This document shows, piece after piece, positions 38,363 to 50,190 of a stretch of 64,000 bases of DNA (position 1 is its first letter; the number at the start of each line of letters is the position of its first letter). The notes below the pieces were generated by a model. That model did not search any database and was not told where the DNA came from. It saw only the letters and a program-made list of their open reading frames with translations. The stretch is from Glossina fuscipes (Eukaryota > Arthropoda > Insecta > Diptera > Glossinidae). The DNA lies in NCBI RefSeq assembly GCF_014805625.2, contig NW_023998564.1, positions 1,740,855 through 1,804,854 of the forward strand. The letters are read 5' to 3'. The position numbers were made by a program, and so were the translations under genes.

Positions 38363-38866
38363 TTTTTTTTTTGGTATGGAGAGATGGACTAAGCCAATAG
38401 ATTTGTGACTTATATGTCCAGATAATAAACTGTTGTAATTTTTAGTCACGATTATGTATAAAACGTAACACAAAAATAAGAGCGGCCGTAATAACTGGAG
38501 TGAGCATGTTATATGTAATTGTGTGTGTGTGTGTAATTGTGTTTGTTGAGTTCTTGAAAGTTAAACAGTGTTGCAAACTTTGGCTGAAAACGAAAAGCAA
38601 TGCTATGGTAATAGAAGATTATTAAACGCAAAAACGAAAGAAAAAAAGAAAAAAAAAAAAAAAAAATTCGAAAAGGATAAATTACCTTTTCTAATAAAGC
38701 AAGTTAGTTGCCCGAGATGACGTACATTTTTTGCTGCAAAGAGATCGAGGAGACAACCATATAACTTGAAGAAGCTAAAGGAATCTCTAATGCCATCAAG
38801 CCTGTGACATCTGAAGATTAGATGCTCAGCAGACTCAACAACATTGCAAACTTCACAAACATCCCA

Positions 38867-41800
38867 TCACATGGTATAGCGAATCATTTTTAAATAAACT
38901 TTGTCATAAGTGTGACCGCTCATTAGTCTATAAAGAATTTTGATTTCCCAGGAATTAAAGGAAGATACAGAGAAGGATGTGGTTGCGAATTGCCCGAATG
39001 GCTTCATTGGGAGTATATTTGATGAACAAAATTGTCCCACCAACACGAGCTCTCCCTGCATGAAAGTCGACTTTTACATTTAAAAAAAAAGCCGCAGTGG
39101 CCAGGTACCCAAACGAGGTGACAGTCATTCACTTGAGATTCGTGCAACGTCTTGTGAATGTCAAACACATATTGATTTTCTGCATCTCTTTTATTTATTA
39201 GAAGTAGAGCTGACCTGCTGTCGGAAAAAATAACAAAACGTCTGATACCATCGGAAATAGCAACCATGATAGCATGTCGAATGGCGAGCAACTCAACAAA
39301 AGTAGAGGAAAGTTCCTCTTCCACTTTGACTCGGAGTATTGTTTCAGATAGATGTTTCACGACCGAGAAGCCAGATACATTATGTCCGACGGAACCGTCA
39401 GTGGCATATATATCATACCCGTTGTTGTAATAAAAAAGGAGCTTTTCTTGGCATAACAACCTTATATAAGAGAAGTTGACATTTTGTTTTGAGGTAGAGA
39501 TCGATTCGAGAATGTTCATGAAGACTTTGCATTTGCTGGTAATGAAATCTAAGGGGGGAATTGAATCTAACTTATCAAAAATATGACGAAGTTTTTGATA
39601 GCAAAAAGTATAGCTGCAAGTGACAGTGTCACTGAGAGATATAATTTCCTGAAAAAAGGAAGGATTTATCATCTTGACTTTAATTAACTCCTTGGCAGTG
39701 CAAAAAAAGGCTCTTTCGGAAACTGGCCATTCACCAGATATAGCATTGAGAATATGTTGAGGAGTTGAGGGGGTCAGTCCAGTACAACGCTTCAACATTC
39801 AGTTTTCAATATATTTTGGGAAATTGCAACATGTGGAATAGCCAAATTCAATTTTGGACCTAACTAGAGATTTGTAAACGGTCAAAGCATTTTTGGGAGG
39901 CAAGCCCGCCTGATTGTTTGCCATGAGTTTGATGATGTTGCATCCAGACTGACAATCTTTGAACGCCTTTTCATAATGCCCACGAAGGGTTAAGCTGTCA
40001 TTTAAAATTCTCCCAAGAAAATCGAAGAGATTTTACCTGATCAACGTAGGTACCTTTGATAAGAAATCTGATTTCACGTTTAGAACCTTTGTCAAAATAA
40101 ACAGTGTTTGTCTTGCTGGGGTTTAAATATAAATTAAGATCAGCGCATGCATCGAAAAACAAGTTCGCTTTCATCGAGAGGTTATTGACAGCTGCTGGAA
40201 AAGATGAGTCCGCAGATTAGAAAATCGTCTGCATATTGAAAAATGTGAGTTTTGTCATCTTGAAGATCATGCAAAGAAGCTGCGTATAAATTGAAGAGTA
40301 TGGGGCTTAAACAACTGTCTGTGGGATACGACTGCATATTTCAACTTTTTCGGTACCCATCACCAACACACGCTTGGATAAAAAATTAAGTATCCACAGA
40401 CGCATTTGAAGAGGAATCGAAAAGTTTAGGAGAATTCTACAGAGCTTAATCAAGTTGACACAGTCATAGGCTTTGCTGATGTCCAGGGAGAGCATGACAA
40501 CCATTTTCCCGGCTTTTTTTAAGCTGGCTATGAGAAGACGCAGTTCATTAACGCACATATTCGTAGATTTGCGTTTTGGATAGGCGTAAGACCGAGCTGG
40601 AATAATGTTCTTAGTTTTCAGGAAAGCAGTTAGTCTCTCCTTAACCATGAGGTTGATGGTCTTTATGAATACAGATATTAGTGAAATTGGTCTGAAGCTA
40701 CTTAAATCATTTAAGTCTTTACCTGGCTTGGGAATGGGAACTATTTTGATGCAACGCAAATCAGAGGGTATAAAGTTGGTGGACCAGCAGTTGTTAATTG
40801 CATGCAAGAGAATGCTAAAGCTTCCTCCAGACAGTGCTCTGAGCATGTCATACTTAACTCCATCACAACCTGCAGCAGTAGCTCTCTTTCTGGAATGTAA
40901 AACATACATTAGCTCATGCAATGAAAAGGGTGTGTTACTGATACTACTAAAAGGAATTGAAGGCATTGCAATAGGATTAACAATTGGAATGTAGCTCTTG
41001 AGCATATCTAAGTATTTTTTATTATCACGGTCATTCCATACAGCACAACCGCTTAATTTTCGATTAGAATGTCGATGACCATTGATATAATTCCAGAAGG
41101 AACGTGGGTTGCCGTTACCACATAACTCTTTAATAGCGATGGCTCTATGTGCCCTTTTCGCCTTTCTAACTGCAGACCTCCATTCTTTCAGTGTTTTCAT
41201 ATGTTCAATGTAGTTGGCTGGATTGGCATATTTACTCATTTTTTTTCTTGCAGCTTGGTATTTGCAGAAAAGTGTTGACAGGGAAGGATTCCACTAAGGT
41301 TTAGGTGAGAAGGATTCAATGTCAGAAAAGTTGGTTCTAGCAGACATGATCACAGACTGAAAGGCACTTTGAATTGATGATAAATCAGAAGGAAGATTAA
41401 CTTTAGACAGACGGTCCATAAGGAAGTTGCATGAAATGAAATTTTCTATTTTCTTGACGTAATTGTTACAACTGTGGAATATAATGGGGGAGTGCTGACT
41501 TTTGCTAATCGAAACATTGGACGTGTTCCAGTTGAAGGATAAAATAGTTGAGTTCGAGAAAGTTAGATCCAAGACCCTGCTCGCCATGCGACCGCTCCGG
41601 TTACACTAAAACTGCTGGAATTGATGGCACTTACAAGGAGTTTGCCTTTGTTGGTAGAGACTTGATCGCCATACAGGCGGTGTCTTGCATTGAAATCTCC
41701 AGCTAGAATCACATTTTGCTCACCGTCAAGAAAGTTGCATAATCTCTGAAACTCATCACGAAAGGTTTGCACATCGAGACTGGGTAGAAAGTCGCATGAG

Positions 41801-42102
41801 GCTATGAAAAGATTCGGTTTCAGGTTGATGGTTTTGATAATGATGATGTCAAAGGCAGAGTTATAGGGAATACGTCTGAAATTGACACCTTTCTTAACGA
41901 ATATACTAATACCACCATAGCCATCATTTCGGCATTTGGTGGCTGAGGCATAATTCGAAACTTTAACTTCGAAACAATTTTCATCTTTCAGAAAAACTTC
42001 ACTTAAGATAAAAAAATCAATCTTGTTTGAGTTTAAGTAAAAATCTAGAAAAGATAGGTTACGTCGGACACTTTGAATATTATATTGTAAAAAGGATATC
42101 AT
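38867..42102 (-). pseudogene. I-like ORF2 (endonuclease, RT, RNase H), broken
   Basis: ATG at 42102. The endonuclease spans 42102-41570, with SEVFL, GGISIFVKKG and LAGDFNARH motifs; a deletion near 41590 shifts frame. The reverse transcriptase spans about 41300-39800, with AAGCDGVKYDML, FRPISLIS, motif A MLSLDISKAYDCV, and QYADDFL near 40240. A 4-base loss just after the YADD box breaks the frame (compare 61500 region). A TGA at 39801-39799 precedes an ATG that opens the RNase H frame (39798-39004: YATDGSVGHN, VELLAIRHA, IFSDSRSALLL, WVPGHCGFF supply the D-E-D-H-type residues). The C-terminal part down to 38867 is truncated. Confidence 0.88.
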
Positions 42103-43500
42103 GTTGAAACTTGAGAAAGAACCCCAGCGGATTTTCTCGCAGTACTGGATGCTCGAACGGGGCAAGAAATAGCACAGACAGACATTTTTTCTTTAAATTC
42201 TTTAATAAGATTTTGAGGGATCATCGGACGGACACTTTCTTGAATCGCGAGAATTAATCTTTCAAGTTCTGAAGACCGCAAATAGTTGTTTGAAATTTTC
42301 GGTCCAAGAAGGCTTGTTCCAGATGACTTGGGGGGTGTATTGGGAGAAGGCTTGGTGGGTGATTTGATAAGAGTTTTGGAGGGAACCAATTTTCTTTTGA
42401 CGACAGCATTGTATTTATTTTTGGTTAAGATTTTGTTGGCATTTTGATTATCATCCTTGGTCGAAATTGCAGACGTGTTCCCCAGTGGAGGGAAATTGCC
42501 GTCATAAGTGTTGTCATCGAGACATTCGAAATAATTTTCGGAAAAATTCTCTTTGACCTCTTTATACGAAAGATTTTTAATCGCCATTATCCTGTTGATA
42601 TATGATTCAATTTCCCTATTAAGGCAACACTTATTGAGAGCGTTGCGCTCACCTGAGCCACAGGATAAGCACTTCATCGTCTCACAATTTACACACTTCG
42701 GAGACTTTCCACAGTTAAGGCACCTGCTCTCTTTAGCTTTGCAGAATTTAGATACGTGACCGTATCTGCCACACTTAAAGCACTGCTTTAAAGTGGTTAC
42801 AAAGTATTCGACCGGCAAATTACAATAATTAAATTTTATTGCCTTAGGGAGGGCTCTCCCTTTGAAGCCAACTTTGATGCTGGTTGTGGGAATCCACTCG
42901 TCTTTGTTGTTGGGATTTCTTCTTCGGAAACGGACAGCGGACTAAATCGAAATATCGGATACGGCGTTTTCAATTATATCATCGACACTATATGTGCATG
43001 GAATGTTTCGAATAACTCCAAATCTCTCAGTGAACGACCTAAATTCTTTTTATTAAATTCATTATTCATAACAAAATTGTTGGCATTGGTAGCGGAGCTG
43101 AAAAGCAGTTTGGCTCTACCCCTGCTGACAACTTTTAATTCTTTCAAGCCGTACATATCGAGATCCTTCAAGTAATCATAGAAAAAGAGATTGGAGTTAA
43201 TATTGATGCGATTTCCTTCTGCGTCCTCACACGTTTCGACAAAAACGACAAAATTGCAGTTGGAAAGGCAATCGTACAAATTAATCTCGAGATTTGGGGC
43301 GGCTGTGGCACCCAAATCAGAGGGCTTGTCGGTAGCCTATTTACTAGGCGGAATTAAAACCTTTGCGTTAGCTTCTTCGTTATCAGATAAAAGAGTATTA
43401 TTCTCACCCATTTTCGATCTCTTGGTGTGCCCAGTGGCGTTCATGTAAAAATGTACAAAACAGTCTCTATTAGTAGTTATAAGATCAGACCCAGTCTCCA
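42099..43500 (-). pseudogene. I-like ORF1 (gag-like RNA-binding protein), broken
   Basis: Begins at the ATG of METGSDLIT (43500). The N-terminal part ends at an in-frame TAG near 43337. The frame continues with an RRM-like region (43315-42974: LYDCLSNCNFVVFVET, LKELKVVSRGRAKLLFS), then a frameshift near 42975. The last segment holds the nucleic-acid-binding knuckles (42790-42640: CFKCGRYGHVSKFC, CLNCGKSPKCVNC, CLSCGSGERN...CC). The stop TGA (42101-42099) overlaps the ORF2 start as ATGA. Its role in the family is packaging of element RNA into particles. Confidence 0.85.
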
Positions 43501-43835
43501 TAGGGAGACTGGCTGATGTTGTTTTGGTTGTTATCACGGGGAACACAAAAAGAAAAAATCACAAAGAAAAAACAAAAAATAATAATTGAATATATGTATT
43601 GATTCTTAATTTTTCTCTCACGAGAGATTCCTCTACCTTCCCTCCTTTTCCCCTTTAAAATTGTTTTCTTTGGTTATTTTATTACTTTATTAAACCTCTT
43701 TTCCTTTTTTCAAATATTTGAAATCTTCTTTTCTTTTTTTTTTTTTTTTTTCACTAACACCGGTAAACTCAAAAATTATCCAGCTGCCGTTTGCGGAGAT
43801 GATGTGTTGTGTCGAGTGTGAATGAAATGCGAATG

Positions 43836-43847
43836 AAATGCGCGTTT
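43836..43847. repeat. Target-site duplication, 5' side of I-like element
   Basis: aaatgcgcgttt, identical to 38351-38362; marks the 5' boundary of the element at 43835. Confidence 0.85.
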
Positions 43848-45466
43848 CAGTTTAGAGAAAAACGTTATACGGTTTTTTCATTTCAATCGAAAAATGTGTT
43901 GCCCGAATAGTGCATTCAAATTGTTGCTTTTCATTTTTCTGCACAAATCTGCATGTGTAATGGTATCTATGAAGTACATATAAGTATATAAAAGTATGAC
44001 GGCGCACATTGTATACCGCCAACAAAAAAAAGTAGTTATTTAGGTGCATTATAGATTCATATTTTATTAAATTTTTTATTTTAAACATTTTTTTCGCGAT
44101 GTTTCAATCAAAAAATTTAATGAAATTCATGCAAAATGCGGCGAGTTCTTCTCTCCACCATTTTCAATACTTCTTGATGAAAATTCATTCACAATAATAA
44201 TTTAGCATAAAAATACTATAAATATACAAATAAAACCTTACTGAGCAGGTAGGGCTCTCACGAAAGCAAACCTTTTTATAGCCACAAAGTTTTAAATTTG
44301 GCTACGTTTAACGTTTTATTTTTACAACGGACTAATTTGGTATTATATTCTTTACCCGCTTAAATATTTGTTTGAAACCAAATCTCTAGGTCTCCAAAAA
44401 AAACAATTCCAAAGTATATTACACATAGAAATAGATATTGGAAAATGTATAAGCGATACCTCGTGATAATATATTTATATATTGAAAGCAACTCTTTGTT
44501 CTCTCCATTCTCCGTAAATGGTACTTTTTTTTATAAATCATGTGAAGAATTTTGGAAAAGAAAACCAGCCAACGGCTTTGTGTGAAATTGCACATTTAAA
44601 GTGAAGTGGATGGGAATCGAAAAATTTTGCAAAAATATCGAATATATAAAAAGAAATGACAAAAAAATTCATTTTCCTGAAAAGTTAATCATTTTCAATT
44701 CACCAAAATTGTAATATTTAATATTGAGACCTTAAAAAATTTTTGTTATAGTACTATTACAAAAAAATTGTGAAATATTTCATTACAAAACAAATATTAA
44801 ATTATAACATTTCAAATATAAATAATTTGTTTAATATTTAAATAAGCACACAATTGTTTAATATTTAAATAAATAATAAATAGTTTAGTGCATCAAAGTC
44901 ATTATTTAATTTTGACTTAAACATTGACCGGTAAGTGATTTTTAAAACTTCATATATTTTATTTGCTTGCTCTATCCATTTCCCTTTTGTTATTTTACAC
45001 GAAACCTCTTCAAAATATGTTGACAGATTATTTTGCAACGATCCTTTGTTATCGTACTGCGCACACAATCCTCACACTCACAAATCTCACAACTGTCATG
45101 CAATGATTATAAACGTATTTGTGTATCCTTTGTTCGTTTCATCCACACGTGTTTGCTTAGAAATTAATTTATCCTCAAATTCTTATTTATTTCAAATACA
45201 AAGCTAAGCTGAACAACTTTACGACTTAGAATATCTAGAAATTCTTTTTAACGTGCTATCTTAAATCACATCCGTGTTTTACAGTACATTGGAGACCGAT
45301 GCAAAGGTCCAAATTGAGAGAATGTTTATAATTGTTATGCTTCCAGGAAAACGACGTTGTTAGGGCACGCACTATGTCAATTAGTGGTAGATTTATTGAA
45401 GCATATAAATTCATTCCGTAGACTGCCACGTAAATAAAAGTTATAAATTATTTTATATTTTTTGTT
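43848..45466. other. AT-rich intergenic, no gene seen
   Basis: Very AT-rich, with many homopolymer runs. No coding frame above background and no similarity that I recognise to the transposons nearby. Confidence 0.4.
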
Positions 45467-45647
45467 CATAATTCATGCAAGTTTGTAGAATGTATTTTGA
45501 TCATAATTCTTGCAAGTTAGCTGTTTGTAGAATGTATTTTGATAATTATTCATGAAAGTTAGCTTTTTGTAGAGTATATTTTGATCATAATTCATGCAAG
45601 TTAGCTTTTTGTAGAATATATTTTGATCATAATTCTTGCAAGTTGCA
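45467..45647. repeat. 42-bp tandem repeat, about 4.5 units
   Basis: Units resemble tcataattcttgcaagtta plus gctttttgtagaatatattttga. The first unit is shorter and the last is partial. Located about 300 bases upstream of haspin. Confidence 0.9.
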
Positions 45648-45954
45648 ATCACTTTTTATACACACTGGATCTTTTTCACACATCTCAGCGAACTTTCTGA
45701 AGAAGAAGATGACATAGTTTACATGTTACACGGAAGAAATTTTTTTTTTACTCAACTAAGTAAATCATCTGTGTTGATTTGAAAATGTTTTGTTGGGTTG
45801 TCTGATTTCATTCTCCTTCTTAATAAAATCATTCACTAATAACATGATACATTAATAATATCGATGTTTATTTTGCATGGTCGTGAAAAGTGAAATAAAT
45901 TTAAATTTTAAGGTTTTTGATTAATTTTTCAACGTTGCTAATATATTTTTTATA

Positions 45955-48900
45955 ATGGACAATTCAGATAAGAGTGTAGCCGACACGTTGCCCGACGATG
46001 CTTGGAAGGATACCTTCGATAAATTGCTAGATGAAAGAAAGTGGGTAAACATTTAGAATGCAAATAATTACTTTACTACCATTCTAACCTTTGTTGTAGA
46101 GTATTGCGCGAGCTTAATATAATAAAAAAGAATGTTCACGCTTCCTACAATATGAATTCGAGTTGCGGCAACAGCAGCTGTGATAACTCTAAGTCGTCTA
46201 TAGTAATGCCCACATCGCAACTGGGGACTTCTCCAATTACGAAACTATCGATTAAAAGTTTTAAAGTACCACCACCATTTGAAGCACAGGCAGTTTCCAA
46301 ATCTATGTCTACGCCAGTTCGAAAGCATTTAGCCAGTACACCTTTCAGTTGTGACCTGTCCCCCATAATGGCTTGGAATTTTAGGTTCCTAAGAACACCA
46401 AAAGTTCAGAGGACGCAATCTGAATTTAATGCGACAAAAAATAGTCGAATCATCCCTCTAGCAGGTACGCAACTGAAATATTTGATATTCTAAGTTTTAT
46501 AAACGTATTATTTTAAGATCATCAGTCTGCAAAGAAATCCGCTGAGGAAAGTAACGAAGTTCCGCTTTTATTATTGATTAAGAAACCATCGAAACCCAAA
46601 CAAGGGCAAAGACAAGTATGTTTTGATACAAACAACCAAGAACATTTGCCACCGACTACGCGGTTGACTGTTCAATCGGGGAAATGGCGTAGATCTTTGT
46701 ATTACTTACGACGAACTTTAGGTAATAATATGTATTATACTATATGTAAGTATCTACATTGAATAATCATTTTTAGGTGATTGTGATCTTGTCGACCATT
46801 CTATTAAACCTTCTAAACGACTTACTTTTATCGGCGAACGCAAATCGATAGCATTGCATTTGGAGAATGCAGTCAAAGTTAAAGCGCCAAGTAGACGTAC
46901 GAGAAGTCTAAGTCAAGAGAACTATAGACGTCAGGTTTTAGAAATTTGTCGCCAACGAAAAGTATTATCGTTTGAAAAAGCATATAATGAGGAATATTTA
47001 GCAAAGTGTCAGAAAATTGGAGATGGAGCATTCGGCGAAGTATTCCTTTACACAAGTGCAGGAAACAATGCTGATGCAATTGTTATGAAAATAATACCTA
47101 TTGAGGGAAAAGAAGTAATAAATGGCGAAATACAAAAGACAATTGAACAAATTTTACCAGAGGTGATTATAGCCAAAGAATTAAGTGCACTAGCAAAAAA
47201 TCGAAGTGTTCGCAAACCTAACATGACCAAAGGGTTTGTGAATCTTTATAGGGTAAGAATTGTTTTTGCCATTACATTATACAGGGTTTTATTTCTGTTC
47301 TGTGTCAGGCTAGGTATGTGCAAGGCGAATACCCCGAAACTTTTGTAAAACTGTGGGAAGATTACGACGATGTCAAAAGTTCTGAAAACGATAATCCTAA
47401 GTGTTTTAGCGACACACAAAAATACATTATACTGGAGTTGGGTTTCAGTGGCACGGTAAGTCAGCGATTTCTACTAGGACCCGACATTCCGGACATCTCA
47501 ATTTCTGATAGGTAGTTAACTTTAACTTGGAAAAGAGGCGAAGCTCTATAACAAGACCTCAAACTATGATTAATGAACAACAGCTCTTTGACACTTGATA
47601 AATATTTGTACTTTAGCAGAATTAATAGCACTTTAACAGACATGAAGGCAACTATATCTCAAAAACCCTATCTCAACTAAAACTATAAACACATAAATAA
47701 TTTTGTTCTTCGTCTTCACTTCATGACATGGATGGAGAAGGATCTTGAATCGTTTACTTTTCGGAATGCTGAGCAAACGTATTATGCTTTGCAACAGGTA
47801 TGTCTTGAAATGTTTATACCCACCATAGAAGAATAGAGCCATAGAAATTTTCCCATAGCGTTTCCGATACCCAGAAATGTCTGTTAAAAACCCCACAAAG
47901 CGTGTGTGTTTATATGACGTGACAATTATTAGGTAAATGTTATGTTATGGTTGGTGGGAATTATTTTATCCTTTTTTTATATATATGCACGTATATATTT
48001 AATCTATATATAAATAATTAAAATAGTTAAGAAAGAAGTGTAATCCGTTTGTTATCCACGTTTATGTATACATTATATATATATATACATATATATATTC
48101 TTGTAAGAAAAAAAAGGTCTGATCCGTTTGTTACAGTTTAGATAGCTTTATTTCAATCAGTTGAGAAAAATAAATATCATTTACTCTTAGCACGTAGGTA
48201 ATACAATATTTGAGTTATTTATATTTAAATTTGCACTACCATTTATCGTAATCTGGAGATAAGCCACACTTCTCATAGGCTTAGTCCATTAAATTTCAAT
48301 ATATTTAAAATAATACAAATTCATTCTCTTCAAGAATAAACAGGGTTATGGTTTTTTGCGCACTTTGCCGCCCTTCATTTTGAGTGTAGAGCATTTTCCT
48401 TACATACAGTTACTTCACTTCCTTATTCTATCCGCTCTAAGATGAAGATTGTTCTTCATTAGCAAAAGAAAAATTGTTTGAAATGATTAATTGTTTTCAC
48501 TTTCATCTAAGATAATCTTGACTTTGGCCGTTGCTGAAGAAGCTTATCAATTTGAGCATCGTGACTTACATTGGGGCAATGTTCTTGTACTCAACACTGA
48601 GGAAAAGTATATTTCATATAAATTGGCTGACAAAGAGTTGATTTTACCTACAAAAGGCGTTTATATCACCATCATCGATTTCACGTTATCGCGTATAACC
48701 TACAATAACTGTTGCTTATACAATGATTTATCGAACGATGAAGAGCTTTTCACTGCTACAGGTGACTATCAGTTCGATATATACCGCATGATGCGCAAAA
48801 TCTTGAAGTAAGTTAAATTTTTTTTTTATTGCTATATTCTAATGGTTGAATTAATATTTTTGCCATCTTAGCGATCAATGGGAAAAATTTGAGCCAAAGA

Positions 48901-49073
48901 CAAATGTATTTTGGATATCATACATAATAAAAAAATTTATTTGCGGTGTTTCCTATAAAAATGATAGTTCAAAAATACACTCTCAGCATATAAGAAAATT
49001 AGAAGAGTTTGACGAATCGATTCTAACTCACAGCAGTTGTGTAGATTGTGTCAGCCAATTATTAAAACTTTAA
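45955..49073 (+). CDS. Haspin: Serine/threonine-protein kinase haspin
   Basis: Haspin phosphorylates histone H3 Thr3 at mitotic and meiotic centromeres, which recruits the chromosomal passenger complex. Eight exons: 45955-46040, 46100-46464, 46518-46721, 46777-47252, 47309-47455, about 47741-47797, 48512-48807, 48872-49073; the sum is 611 codons, 610 residues. The divergent N-terminus is encoded by exons 1-3. The kinase domain starts in exon 4 with IGDGAFGEVFLY (~residue 297) and the VMK lysine. HRDLHWGNVL is at ~462, and the family hallmark IIDFTLSR replaces DFG at ~500. GDYQFDIYRMM and the tail NVFWISY...SSCVDC also match haspin. Every splice preserves frame. The least certain is the acceptor of exon 6, which lacks a pyrimidine tract and could lie three bases earlier. 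Intron 6 is 714 bases. No disabling lesion is seen. Confidence 0.93.
48068..48101. repeat. TA-rich microsatellite in haspin intron 6
   Basis: A run of alternating ta/tatatac sequence; no other feature. Confidence 0.7.
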
Positions 49074-49690
49074 TGACAAAAGGACTTTATTTTTTACGTA
49101 GGCAATAACATGGTTTATTTACTTAATTCGATATACTTTTTGAACTGTATTATCATAAAATATCTTTTGTTTGTTTTTTTTATCCTTTTATGTACACCAT
49201 GTTAGGAAATTTCTAAGATTTTAATGAAAAAAGGTTTTATTTTTTATATAGACGATATACAAGCACAAAGCTTATTACTGTAACGAACAATTTGCAATTC
49301 GTTGCAATTCCTTGTTTTTAAATCCCTTTATACACACTAAATTAGCTAATTACTAAGATTTCGATAAAAAATGTTTTTAAGTTTTTATGTAGCCAATATG
49401 CAGGCAAGTAGATTAACTTTTTGACCTTTTATAAAGCTTCATGCAAAAAGACCTTAATTTTTATATAAACAATGTGCGTATTTCTACAACCTAGTATACT
49501 TTTTGAACTGTATTTGCATTTATTATATTTTATTTATGTGTGTACCGCATTATATCAACGTCAATTAGTAAATGTTCATTAAAAAACTGCTTTACCTTTT
49601 TTGTGTAAATAATATACAATTGAAATACTCTATTTATATAACCTACTACTTTTTGAATTTTATGTACACTCCATATGTCTGTTTTCAATT
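49071..49690. repeat. Degenerate tandem repeat (~150 bp period) behind haspin
   Basis: Phrases of the type 'taatgaaaaaaggtttta' plus 'tttttatatagac' or 'tttttatgtag', then 'tatactttttgaactgtatt' recur at roughly 49071, 49220, 49365, 49440 and 49585. Each is followed by 'tatgtacac' or 'atacacac' and '...aatttctaagattt'. The first unit begins at the haspin stop codon. Divergence between units is high. Confidence 0.6.
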
Positions 49691-50190
49691 GCTTTGAAGT
49701 AAAATTATTTTTTTATTGGATCTTCTTTTACATGAATTATTCTAAGTTTCTTTTCTATTCAAATGAATTTTTGATTTATGAAATGTAATCTCAACAAAAA
49801 TAGTTTTATTTTTATATCCACCATCGACAGATTTAGGTATATTCATATTACCAAAACGTTTGGAACACTCAGAAGGAAGCATCAGAGACCCCAGAAAGTA
49901 TATATATTCTTAATCAGTATCAAATTCTAAATCGATTTAAGCATGTCCACCTCTCCGTCTGTTCGTCTGGCCGTTTGTCCGTCAGACGGGCTGAAGCGAC
50001 GGACACAATCACAGCATCGTGCAAACTGAGAACGCCTCTATTTTTTTAAGGGAATGAAAAATAGGTTTTTTGCTCATTACCCATAAACTACAACGAATAA
50101 CTGTACAAAAAGTTGAGCCCATATTCTGTAGCATTTGTGCACAAAAACTTCGCCTACGCGACGTTATAGTGTATCAAGGTTTAATTATAT

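Larger units (their letters stand above)
38361..43835 (-). mobile_element. Near full-length I-like non-LTR retrotransposon
   Basis: About 5.47 kb, read on the minus strand from 43835 to a poly(A) tail (T-run 38361-38372), flanked by target duplications. Layout: 5' UTR to 43501; ORF1 (gag with CCHC knuckles); ORF2 with endonuclease, reverse transcriptase, RNase H and a cysteine/histidine C-terminus; 3' UTR with a (CA)n run (38519-38533). An RNase H inside the element, gag-like CCHC motifs and an AP-endonuclease place it in the I clade or a near relative. The copy is inactive: an in-frame TAG in ORF1, frameshifts near 42975, 41580 and 40230, and a TGA before RNase H. Confidence 0.92.

Noticed and set aside
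47633..47896. Minus-strand frame of 87 residues
   Set aside because: Overlaps a haspin exon and intron on the opposite strand; no motif.
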